Shown here one piece after another: positions 1-11,598 of a stretch of 64,000 nt of DNA (position 1 is its first letter; the number at the start of each line of letters is the position of its first letter). The position numbers and the translations under genes were made by a program. Origin of the DNA: Acanthochlamys bracteata (lineage: Eukaryota > Streptophyta > Magnoliopsida > Pandanales > Velloziaceae); contig CM034128.1 in the NCBI GenBank assembly GCA_019914995.1, positions 8,620,501 through 8,684,500 on the forward strand, in the 5' to 3' direction. Under the pieces are notes generated by a model, which saw only the letters and a list, made by a program, of their open reading frames with translations, was not told the DNA's origin and searched no databases.

Positions 1-235
1 GGCTTCGTTAGTGCATCAGCTACTTGATCATTGGAGGAGACGAGGAAGACACTGAATATCACCATGTTGTACTTTTTCTCGAAAGAAGTGGAAGTCTACT
101 GCAATATGCTTCGTACGAGAGTGAAAAACAGAATTTGTGCAAAGGTATGTGGCTCAATATTATCACAGTAGACTGTAGGTGTTGTAGGTAGTGTGACTCC
201 TCACTCTTGCAGCAAAGATTGGATCCAAATGACCT
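1..235 (-). mobile_element. Ty1/copia retroelement fragment (3' end of pol, RNase H region)
   Basis: Read on the minus strand, this edge segment resembles the C-terminal RNase H region of copia pol. Recognisable family motifs are a TKHI-type segment followed by D-FHF-REK, and an [10 protein letters not shown] segment close to the window edge. The element runs off the window, so neither its LTRs nor its full length can be seen. It is a fossil fragment; age is not measurable here. Confidence 0.7.
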
Positions 236-2981
236 GCCTCAAAAAGCCTCAAAATAATTTAATTTTTTAATTTTTGTATTTTAAGCACTTCCAAATGACC
301 TGCCTTTTTTGGTCATCTAACACAACGGGTAATATCAACGTAGATGTTGCTGAATGCAGTTATTTACGTTGGTTCAAACGGTCAGTCCATTGAAATGATT
401 TTGCACTCTGAAAAGCTGAGAGATGTTCTTGATGGCCCAACTTATAAGTATATAATTATATATAATTTTCATATGTTTTCGTTATACTTTAAGTGTTAGT
501 TTTTCATATTTATAAGCTAAATTATCTTATGTTTGTGAAATGGTTAGGTAAAGAGTGAAAAGTTGAAGAAATAAGTTAACAAAAGAGAAAAATAAGAAGA
601 AAACGAGATGATCCAATGCCTTTCGGAACATCATCGATCGGCAACAGCAGACTTGTTATTCCTCTAGTGTTGTAGTATCTGTTTCACTTGAGACGAGGCC
701 ATCCATCTCACTCACCCCCATGCTTGTGTGTTGTGTACTTCTCTTTTCTTTTGGCTTCCTTACTCTGTTAGTTACTCGCGCTTTGCTTCTTAGCTAGCTA
801 GTTTTAGTTACAGTGATTTGAATGAATATGTAAGATAGACTATAGTCCATAAAGCCATGGGAAACCATGTGATCTTGCTCCTAATAATTAAGTCATCTGT
901 TAGTACAGATGCGATGTTCTTATACTGTACGAGTACAGTGGAGAACAATTAAGTATTATGAGAATGATAATTAAAAACAACTCAACCTATGCACGCCAAG
1001 TACTTGAACTACTTGCTAACTATTCAGAAATTCTAATCCAAGCACATATGTAAAATTGAATCATATCATCAGTAAAGAGAGTCAAAGGTTTTATGTTCTT
1101 GTTAACTGGGAATTTCTTCTATTCAGAAACCAATATGCACTGTAAGCTTATAATGTCAAGTTTATGTATCAACGCCTTAACCAAAATATGCATACTTAGC
1201 GCTGAATTGCTCACTTGATCAATATGTATTTCTTGGTAGAAAACATGCTTTAAACAGCGTTTCATTATGAACTAGAAAAGCCTCAGTTTCATGAACCTCG
1301 ACTCAACTAGGAAACCAAGTTGGCTCAAGGGCTGTTGTTAAAGTTGACATGGTACTGAAGTAGTGCACTCTTAGCAATATTCATTGGCATGAAGAAGCAG
1401 TAAGATGGCTAGCTTCCCATGTGAAGATGCTAACAGCACATGAAATTCGATAGCGATATGGGACCTCAAGCCATAAAATCCAGCACCATACTGGAATTTG
1501 TATTTAACGCGTATTCGGTTCTGTATTTTTTCTGTGAAGTTGATAATGTCCCTACGTCTCATGCTTTATTGTCTGAATAGCGACAACTAATTTTTTTGTG
1601 TGAAACTGAGGTTGACTATATGCTAGATATAATTTTATACATCTGCCTTGAATCTGTTATATGTGAGTGCCCTTTGTTGATCTGTTTGACACTGAAGCAA
1701 TGATCCCTTTGTTGCAGGAAATGTGCCCCAGTGTCATAGTACAAAAACGAAAAGAAAACAGTTTTTTCTCGAATCAGCTGGCTGCCGCTCCCAGTTTTGG
1801 ATTGAAAATTGTATGGAAGATCTACATGTATTGATATACTGAAAAAGGTTCAAGTTGTTTTAACGAAGCAGTTGCAACATGTCCTGAAAATTGTGAATAA
1901 CTCATGTTTACTAGTAATTTTTCCTATATAAAAGCTTCTAAATCACTTAAAATTTCATCCAAGGTTGGGAAAAAATCATAGATATGCAAGTTTTGAGTGA
2001 AGCACCTAGAAAAGAAAAGTTTAGAGCTATGGGAGTGAAATTCACAAGCATTACTCAAAATGAAAAGAATGTTGCAACATTCTTTCACAAAATCTTCTTT
2101 TGCACATGTGCCGAAATGGTCGTCTTGAGTAAATCAACTGTATTGGATAGTTAAGATTGTTCGGTAATACAATCTAAATGATATGGATTAAAGAGCGAAA
2201 TAGATCACAATACTAGAAGACATAGTAGCATTACTCTGAGTGAAGCCGTGACTCCGTTTGAGGAGAGATGAATTGCTTGGCATTAATATTGCAAATGCTT
2301 GGGATGTTAAAATTTCAAACTTTGTAGAGGAACTTGATAGCGAATAAACAACGGGTCTAAAGTTATCGCAGCTTTTATGTAAAAGGATGCATGCTTCTGA
2401 TGGTTATCCATGGGATTTGGAGTTTTAAGTTGGTAGCTTATATAAACTTCAAATCACTTCTGAGTTATACAGTGAGTGGGCATCTCTTTGGGTAGGACTT
2501 GCTTATAAAAGTCTCAAGTATTTTGCGAACTTGGTGATAGCATTGGTTCTCGCAACTTTACAAGTTGTACTCATATACAGTCACCAGGTCATGAGACATG
2601 CAATTTGCTTTAGTTTTGTATGAATAATTACTGCTTGGTATTGGTAATCTCCTAATTGACCATGCATGTATTTTCGAACTGCTAGGATTTATTTCTTACT
2701 GCCTGAGTTTCTTTTGCCTCTTTTCCTTTGATTTCAGCGCTGATGTTCCATTCAACGTGGTGTTTTGTAATGGAGATTGATGCCCTTTCTGCTGAAAAGC
2801 TGGTCATTGTACCTTCTAAATCTTGTATAAATGTATTTTCTTGAAGACAACCATATTATTTGGAGAGTATGTCAGATCATGTTCACACAACGAGATAATG
2901 GTAACCCTTTCGTTTGACTAGGATGTTATGTTATGTCGTTCTTTGCACACCATTTTTTCCTTGATAATATTTGTCAGCTAA
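236..2981. other. Gene-poor stretch, no supported gene
   Basis: No open frame in this stretch resembles a known protein. A possible splice acceptor followed by a short open stretch lies near 1717-1830, but nothing around it supports an exon. Base composition is moderately AT-rich, without the long A/T runs seen later in the window. Confidence 0.5.
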
Positions 2982-3239
2982 GAGCTCGTTTGGAATAGCG
3001 TGGGAAACGTTACTTCTGCTTTTCTTATTTCATATTTTTCAATACATTTTTTATAAATATTTATAAAATTTATTTAAAAATTTAAAAAGTATAAAAAAAT
3101 TCTACATAGTGAGATTTTTTTATTACATATTTTTATTATTTTTTTGGAGATTAAAAAAATAGAGTTCGTTTTTCAAAAAAAATAAAAATACTTTCCATTC
3201 CAGAAAAACTCTATTTTATAAGCACTTCAAAACACCCCC
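2982..3239. mobile_element. Tourist-like MITE (PIF/Harbinger type), 258 bp
   Basis: The element begins GAGCTCGTTTGG and ends with a degenerate inverted copy (CAAAACACCCCC). It is flanked on both sides by TAA (2979-2981 and 3240-3242), the 3-bp target duplication typical of PIF/Harbinger insertions. The interior is A/T-rich, has no coding potential, and is shared with copies near 34.1-34.7, 40.9, 48.9 and 59.9 kb. Family assignment rests on terminal sequence and TSD only. Confidence 0.7.
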
Positions 3240-3242
3240 TAA

Positions 3243-6200
3243 ATCCAATCATATTAATCATGCCTAAACAAGTATGATGTATCTGTAAACTCAAGTCACC
3301 AGTCTAGATGTTATTTATTTTTTTTGTCAGATTTTGATTTTGAATTCACAGTATTTGTTTTAGTTTATTTCAAACTCACCAACCTCATTTTTATTTTTTT
3401 TTTTACAGAATTTAATTTTATAAAACTTAGTTTCTATTAATTAAAACATATTCTTAATGAAAGTTTGAGGTATTAGAAATAGATGGAAACAGCATATTAA
3501 TCTGTCTTGAGATCTGCCCATACTACATGATTATCAGTCTCATGTTGCCAAAAAGTCGGAGCAATTAGATTCCTATTTGAACTCGGCCTCTCCTTGTGGT
3601 AACAGAAAATACCAAACTCACTTGTTCCTCTAGCTTTCCTGCACGTGCTTCTCTTTTCTTTTTCCTTTTTAGAGGATATCCTTCCTTTTTTTCTCATAGA
3701 TCCATGTATTCTTTAGGAAGTCCTCCCGGAAACCACTTCCTGATGAACTTTGTCATCTTATTCTCAAAATTGCTGTATGATGTAAAGATAATTATGCAAC
3801 AGGACACGGCAAAGTCCTGTTAGATTAGTGGTGGTTTCCATTACCTGGCTGTCTTTCATAGCTTGCACTCATTCTGTTTTGATGTGTAGCGTATGCATGA
3901 TACATTGCGTTAGTTCTCTGAACTTCCTTATCTGAAGAAGAAAGATCAAACATGTTATTGTTACTGCACGAAGTCTGTACGCTATCTTCATCTATCTCTC
4001 CTGCAGAAATAGCTTCAGCATGATATCACAGTTTGTCGATTCTTACCGGTATTCTTTTTCTGTGTGTGAAATGGAAATATGTGTCTTCATGATGTCATAT
4101 TTTACTACCCATGTTGAAAATAGATATTTCTCCTTCAATAAAGAGCACTATTTACTGGATATGCTGGCCATTTGGAATGGGTAATTTTTTACATGCAGAA
4201 CAAGTATCTTGCAATTGTGAATAGTTCCAGATGACGAATGAGATAGAACATTGTATCATAAAAACTGTAATCTCAAACCATATCTGTGAACCCCTTTAAT
4301 TTACTTGCTTGTACTTGAACAGGATTGGTAAATTTACTAAGGAACTTCTCTTCCAGTGGATCTCAAATATCAAATGTTAAATGATCTCGGACCGGACCAC
4401 CATCATATATAGATGAAGTAAATCCATCTTTATGAGTTTTCGGTTGTCCTCTGGTAGGGCAAAAGTTGTTAGTTGACAAATGTGTACAGTTCGGATACCT
4501 ACATATGGGTTACATCTGTTATTAGCATGCACATATGAGCTACAGCAGTGTTATATGGGCTATATCTGCAAATATATTACAAGCATGCATATCACCTGCT
4601 GTGAATAAATGAGCTCTCTTCTTTAAGAGCAGTAACGAGTGGGTTAGATATGTACTGGAGAGTACCACAAGTAATGCGTTTGTTTCTTGTTTTGGTGGTT
4701 TTCAGTTTCTCATGGTGAGTTATGAGCACCCATGAATGCAACGATAGCAACAATGCCATCTGTTAGTGATGGGAACACAGAAGCCATGTGGATTTCATAT
4801 TTACTGCAGTAGAAATTTATGTCATATCTGACTAATGTATTTATTTGTATTTTGTGTTTGCTTATGTCCTTACAGAGCCTAAAGCTTGCTTGCTTCGGGA
4901 GGTAGTTCTTCATGTTTGCATTCGGTTAGTTACTTTCTGTCTACCAGGACCCTGTACTTATTTTATGACCGTATTATATTATGGCACCTAATTCATTAAT
5001 GTATATCTATCTACATCCTTTACAAGATTTTTGCTTTCTTGTATCGCTTTAAAAGGCTGTTTTCTCTTGAGATTCTTGCATGTAGTGTCCAATCTGAGTA
5101 TCACAATGTCTTTCCTATTCAAGGTTGAGTAAATCTCATTTTTCGTGCTTAATAAATCAGGCTATAGAAGTTCAACAGGATTACGCATATATGCAGACAA
5201 GCCTAGGCAACTTAAAACAAGAAAAAATGGACATGACAATATGTATCTGAATGTCAAAATTAAGAAACCAACATAGATGGTTATCAGCTATTTAGGAAAC
5301 TGTATTTATGCATTTGTAAGTTCTTGTATATGAGGGAAAACCAAAGATATGCAAATAGCTTGCAGAATGATGAAAAGTAAATTAACAGTAACATTTTATT
5401 TAGCAGAATAAGTTAACTATGAGCAGAGAGGGGCAGCTAAACCTTACTGAAGTTTGGCATACAGCTAGTAACATTGAAGTTCCTCACTTATCTAAGTTAA
5501 AGCTGTGAGAATCTAAGCAAATAAAAAGGAATAAAGTGAATTTCTTCGATTTGAAGTGTTTTGAACTTGGGGTCTTCCTATGATTGTGTTACCATGCATG
5601 GAGCTAAATCAGCTCTTTCTTTTACACAAGTTTGGGATCGGCAAGCGGTCTCACTTAGGCTGTTTGGTGTAGTTTTAAAAACGCATGTATGCCTTTTAAG
5701 TAATTTTCTCAGAATAGAAAGGTAGAATTTCAAGTAAACAGACCTATGATTGAGAATAATATGACTTTTTTTTAGAATAAAAATAGGTGGGTAAAGCATT
5801 GCCAAACACTGCCCCATGATTGAGAGAGAGAGAGTTCATTATTTGCCTTCCTGAAATTTAGTTAATCAAGTTGGCGTCATTCCAAACCAAATCAACGCAA
5901 TGATATGATATGTAACTTTTCTACTAATTGAACTGTTATTGTCAATTTCATTTGCTTAAATTGTTTCGCTGGAGAAGAATGTCCGGAAACATATTGCTAT
6001 TATTAATTTTCATATTCTTTCATTTGCTTTAAATTTAGTAGCTTAGCTGCTTAAAGATTGTTGTCAGAGAACCTAATTACGTTATGTTCTTTATAATTGC
6101 TTGAAACGGCTTCACCACAGAATGATTGTGCTAGAGGACCACATCTACTTCAGACTTTGGAAACCCTTTAACAAACCCATATAAATAACCACCAAGCTTG

Positions 6201-6459
6201 GCAAATAAGTAATGTAAGGCAGTCAACACCTCCGTCACGTATAGGCCAGGCGCAATCTCTTCACTTAGACCAATTCTCACATGCGGCATGCTCTGCTATT
6301 ATGTTTGAGGAGCCTTGGGTAGAAGTAGAACTTAACTCTAAAAATTAGCTCAAAAGATAAAGAGTCTTAGACTCGTATAAACAGTCATCCAGCTTGGCAT
6401 GCAGTCAATATGAGAAAATTCAACATAAACATGAGCATAATGTGGGCGACAAGAATGGA
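3243..6459. other. Intergenic, no supported gene
   Basis: Nothing recognisable as a gene. Short open frames near 3.5-3.8, 4.7-4.9 and 5.6-5.8 kb show no family resemblance and no exon-like context. A short GA run occurs at about 5822-5834. Confidence 0.5.
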
Positions 6460-6467
6460 TGAAGGAT

Positions 6468-7322
6468 TAGGGGTGGTAATTTAGATTAATGGATCGGTTT
6501 CGGATCGACCCATTTAATAATCGGATCAAATTCGTTCAATCCTAATCTAATTTATGAATTTATACGGGTCAAAATTATCAACCCTAACCCAACCTATTAA
6601 TAATCGGATCAAATTCGAATCGATCTATTTAATAATTAAAATTATTAATTTTTAATTATATATTTTTAAGCTTCAACGAATTTATAATAACAGTTGTAAT
6701 AAAAGGCACGATATTTTTAGTGACGAGATATAGTGAATACCCGTCAAGATGTGCTTTTTTTAGTATCTTCATCAGTTTTTAAAATATTCTAAAAAATATT
6801 TTTATTTTTTGAAAATATGTGGTGACGGCTAACATTTTATGATTACAAATACATATTAATAATTTCGATAAAATTTTGATAAACATAGCTATCTAACAAA
6901 ATTTTGATAAAAATTTTTATACAAAATTCAAATTCGTCATTACAGAAACACCTACATAGTAATACTTTCGATAATATTATAATTCTCATTATACACTATT
7001 TTATTAAGATATAAAAATAACGATTAATTATAAATATCATATAATTTAATAATTTATAATTTACTATTATCGATTATTTTATTACTAATATTTTAATAAA
7101 TAAAAAGAAAAAAGTAAATGTTATTTCTTCAAAAAATAGCAATTCGAATTCGTAAGTTAATTTCGGATTAATTCGAGTTGACTCATTTAATAACCGAGTC
7201 AAATTCGCTCAATTCTAATCCAATTCATATATTTATACGGATCAAATTTTTTAATTTTAATTTTAATTAAATAGGTCGATTTTGGATTGCGTTTTCGGAT
7301 CGAGTCATATATTATCACCCTA
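6468..7322 (+). mobile_element. Non-autonomous hAT-type element, 855 bp
   Basis: The left end reads TAGGGGTGGTAAT and the right end is its imperfect inverse (ATTATCACCCTA). The flanks carry an 8-bp target duplication with one mismatch (TGAAGGAT at 6460-6467, TAAAGGAT at 7323-7330), the hAT length. Both sub-terminal regions hold degenerate repeats of a motif like CGGATCGACCCATTTAATAA. The interior is about 80% A/T and has no open frame. The 846-bp element at 57309-58154 is the same family in inverse orientation, and partial relatives lie near 39.88-40.59 and 56.8-57.1 kb. Confidence 0.75.
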
Positions 7323-7330
7323 TAAAGGAT

Positions 7331-8850
7331 GCGATTTGTATCATATATGGTCAATTATTAAGCAGTAGATCAGGTCAGTACCATGTTATCTTTTTCTTTC
7401 TTCCCCGTTAATGTTGTAATCATTTTTATTTCTAATTGATTCTTGTAGCGAACATAACAGGGAATCTCCTGTATATTTATTTATATGATAAAGGCAAGGT
7501 AGATGTTAGGAACCAAAATGATTACGCTAAAAGATTAACAAACATGATGAAAGAAAGTCAACTAGCAGGTACTGGTCTGAAAAAGTAACCAAAGACCTTT
7601 TGCTATTGATAAATTGTGACGGAAGGCTAGCGGCTGTTACCAGAAATTACAAATGATCTCTTCAACCTTCTGCTCTTGTTTTCTCGGAAACGCTTTTCCT
7701 TTTTAATTAAAGTTTTCTGAGAAATGCCAATAGAAGAGTTTTATTTAGTAGGCGAGGTTTATATATCATAGGTGGATTTCTTCGTTCCTTGTTATTTTTT
7801 TGGAAGTTGGACATAATTTTACTCTGGAGTTGGTATTGAAGCTATTGCATACAGAACTAATAAAAACCAACAAACTCAGATCCTTCCTTTAAGATAGCTT
7901 CTCAGGCAGTTTGAGCATTCTCACATGGTTTAGGAACACGCACTAAACAAGCCGAATTCTTCGCACCAAAACTTTTGAGTGAGCAATCAATGACTGAGGA
8001 GAAAAATTTTGAACATCTCTGTTTAGGAAACATCAACATCCTGAAAAAGTTGGATTCGAGACCGCCACTAACCTGGAATTAAAACCTTTAATTAATAGCA
8101 TGAATCTGGGCGGGCATTTGCAACACTCTTTCTTCATAATATCTTAGCATGAATAATAAACGTACACAATTGAGATATTCATTGTATGGCCTTAACATGG
8201 ATCAATGACCTACCTCACAATCTAAAACAAACATGCTTGTACACCAAGAGTATTTTTATGCAAATTTTGGGTATCAGCATGAACAAGAACAAGAAAGGCA
8301 ACACGGCACAATGTAGACCTAAGCGGTTAAACCAACCTGAATTCCTAACTAAGCCAAACATGGATACATATCTGGGAGTTCATGTTTCATAAATAACATA
8401 TAGCTGAACAGAACAGAAATGAAGAGATAAAGCACGATTTAGGAAGCAACTTGAGGAGCCGTATAATCTTATTCATCTAGAAACAAAAAAGAAAGTGCCT
8501 GCTAGCTAAACAAACTGAAGTTACTGGAGTTAGGGACCAGTGCTAATGGTTGAGTAGGTTAGAGAAGCGGTCACATACTAGCTTCTTTAGTATGATACTA
8601 ACAACCATATGTGCTTATAAGGCAACACTGAAGTAGCTATATTCGAAAGGTATGCATATTCATCTTATTTTTGGTATTCTTTAAGAAACACTAAAATTTT
8701 TCAAATACATAAGTTAAATAATGAGCGAGTAGTCCTAATGAAAAAACAGCAGAGTTAGTGAAGGCTGTAATGTCCTTTTGCACGGACATATACACGCAAC
8801 ACGCCCGTGCCACTGTCCGTCCCCCACCACATGCCTTTCCTTGCTCCTTC
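7331..8850. other. Intergenic and upstream region of the SAUR gene at 8986
   Basis: No supported gene. Close to the SAUR, a TATA-like CTTTAAATT at about 8858-8866 lies roughly 120 bp before the ATG. Apparent open frames on either strand between 8.69 and 8.98 kb overlap this leader and have no family resemblance. Confidence 0.4.
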
Positions 8851-8985
8851 TGCATGCCTTTAAATTCCCCGTCTCCTCGCACTCATTTCCTCTCGTCTCC
8901 ATCAACAGAAACGTCTCAATTTCCACTCTTTCCATTGATATTCGCTTCATTGTTCATACAGGAAATCACATAAGCATTTAGAAAC

Positions 8986-9282
8986 ATGGGCGAAAAGAGA
9001 GGAAACAAGGGTTTGAAGCAGATACTGAAGAGGTGTTCAAGCAGCTTAGGACGAGGAGGTAAAGAAGGCTTGCCAGAGGATGTACCCAAAGGTCACTTTG
9101 TAGTCTACGTTGGAGAGAAAAGGAGCCGCTACATTGTCCCAATATCTTACCTTTCACGACCAGAGTTTCAATCCCTTCTACGGAGAGCTGAAGAGGAGTT
9201 TGGCTTTCATCATGACATGGGTGGCCTGATTTTACCATGTGAAGAAGTCACTTTCATTTCGCTCACTTCCAAATTCCGGTGA
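8986..9282 (+). CDS. SAUR family protein (small auxin-up RNA)
   Basis: This is an intronless 98-residue protein of the plant SAUR family: short-lived, auxin-responsive proteins that in well-studied members promote cell expansion by inhibiting PP2C.D phosphatases at the plasma membrane. The SAUR core is complete: a basic N-terminus ([10 protein letters not shown]), then [12 protein letters not shown] (about 33-44), [14 protein letters not shown] (about 47-60), [11 protein letters not shown] (about 63-73) and a GGLILPCEE motif (about 78-86). It stops shortly afterwards, as many SAURs do. The ATG at 8986 follows an A-rich context (AAAC before ATG) and gives the usual N-terminus. Lack of introns and small size fit the family. 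No canonical TGTCTC auxin element was seen immediately upstream, so auxin response is inferred from the family only. Confidence 0.92.
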   Translation: MGEKRGNKGLKQILKRCSSSLGRGGKEGLPEDVPKGHFVVYVGEKRSRYIVPISYLSRPEFQSLLRRAEEEFGFHHDMGGLILPCEEVTFISLTSKFR

Positions 9283-9299
9283 AGTTTATCATTAGAATT

Positions 9300-11598
9300 A
9301 TGCAAAGAGAAGGGAGTAGTACACCAGTTAACTATATTTGCTGGGTTTGTGGCTTTTCTTTGTGATGATTCTACTGCGTAGCATGATTTTTTCTCTATTA
9401 TAGTTGGACACTCTCTTTTAAGGGTGTAATTTGTAAAATGCCGAGCGGCGTGCGAACGGTGCCGCCCTGTAAGAGCGTTGGTTAACTGCAAAGAGTTGGA
9501 GCTCCTCTGTTTGCTTTTCGGAGCTGATCTCTGTTTTTTTAATTCCAACTTCTTATCCGTGGCTTAAAGCTGCTACAGAAAAGTGCAACAATTGAATGGG
9601 GATTTTTCATTCTGGTCCACGTGAAACACTACATCTCATTCGGCTCAGAATGCAAAAGCATATTTATGCTTCTATTACGTTTTGGAACCTTTGAAAAACT
9701 TTTCCGATATGAAGTAGAAGTGAAAGACACGGAATTTATATTGTTATTTAATAGACTAGATCATCTTTGTGGCGACATTGATATGAATATGACTCGCGAA
9801 AGAGGGAGGTGCTTTTGATCTTAATATTTTTTACTTTTTTCTATTTGATAACAATTTGTCTTTAAGAGAGAAGTTCTTTTTCGTTGTCTGACTAGAATAG
9901 CTATGGTGGGGGAAAAAATTGTTCAAATGAAATATCAGCAAGGTACGACATTTTCCTTCCTCGTCCAATGTGAATGACTAATATCAACTTCAAAATTTTA
10001 GCAGCAGTTGTTTTCTGTTTCTCATCATTGAGGTTTCGATCGCACTTCCGTTCTCCGTCATTGCAAATGTTGCTTAACTAACATGTATCTATAATGACTG
10101 TTAAGTGTTTTGAACTAGTTTCTTTAGATAAAAAACTAAAGAATTTTTGGTGAATGATATCTTGGGTCCTTAGTACTTCGTTTTCTTGTTCCTAGAACTG
10201 AAGATATATGAAAGGTCATTATGGAGTATAAATCCTTTGAGGAAAAAAAAAGAGGGCAATATTGAATGTAGGAACAACACCAAAACATATATGATAAGGT
10301 ACATCTTAAATCGTCGTCTTGAATTGATTTGATAAACCCATGATTTCGCGAGCCTAATATCATAACAGTACTGAAAGTTGATGTTTCAACACCCAACTAT
10401 ATAATTTGATTAGATCGCAATAGTTTGTCGAAATTATATGAAGTTTCTGTACATGTGCACTAATGAGCATATGAAACTTTACAGCCAGTGAAAACATAAA
10501 CTTCCAACCGAGATAGCAAGAAAATCCTAGCCATCAATATCTATATCATATTAAGAATAATATAATTGTCGAATGCAGCTTAGTATGAGTTCCACTTACA
10601 TATTTCGTTTCTTTTAATCATGAACCACAAGATTAGGTGATGTAGCTGTCGATGGAGCCCATTGCAGAGAAAAAAACCTGGCCGGCAATAGCAACAGAAA
10701 ATAAGAACCAAACATGCAGGCAAACCTTTGAATCTTGGACATGGTCACGCGGACGCAGCAGTTCACCCGGGACAGGTATGGAGCCATGAGCGCGTGCTAT
10801 GCCGGGATAAAATAGTGCATTGGGTCGTTGGGCTACTGAGAGCTTGCTTGCTGCCTTCAGCGATGGCTCCACAAGACACACCTTTGGCACCATTGGTGAG
10901 GAGTGATTTTGTGGGGCTGATGCAGCTTGCAGTACATCTAAGATGACAACTACCAGAGAAGTGTTGCATCTTTTCAACACAGGAACAAACAGTGTGCTTA
11001 AAATCGCGCGAAATATAGATATGGCAATTTGGTCCAGAGCTTGACTTGTACAGTGATAGCGATGTATCGTAGATCTTCGGTGCAATGTTTGCAGATATTG
11101 TGATGCAATACAATCTATGTAACTGTCGTTGATGTACGTACCACTGGAGAATCTAGTGCAGAGCAGGAAAAGATCACTAAGATTTTACTATAAACAAATA
11201 CTGCAGTAGAACAGCATCACCCAGATTGAATAGACATCTAAACTCACGATAATTTTCAGAAGATTTTGAGTTTGGTAAAAGTTATGTACAAGCTTTCATG
11301 TTCGAATTTCACAACGTGAAATTATACGCTCATAACAGTCGAGCTTTTACATATCAATACTGTTCATAAATGCTGATCTGTCTAGACCAAAAGCCATCTA
11401 TCATATACATTCATGACTTACCTTAGTTAACCTAATAAACATACATCTCATCAGTTGAAAACCAAAATATTCGATAACTGGTTCTCTGGGACAAAAATGC
11501 TCTTGAAGGTTCTACCTGATAAGTAAGACCTTCCTCCTTGAACACACAATTTCTAGCTCGGATTAGCTTTGCAGTATGTAATTTGCAGCCAGACAAAT
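9300..11598. other. Intergenic, with one GC-richer unassigned island at about 10.63-11.10 kb
   Basis: Most of this stretch shows nothing. Between about 10630 and 11100 the sequence is clearly richer in G+C than its surroundings and is open over long stretches in more than one minus-strand frame (one frame is open for 150 codons), which suggests exon-derived DNA. I could not match it to a family, and the similarity seems to move between frames, as in a decayed gene. Confidence 0.35.

Noticed and set aside
8691-8981. Overlapping open frames on both strands just before the SAUR
   Set aside because: They cover the SAUR promoter and leader and differ in every frame, with no recognisable protein.
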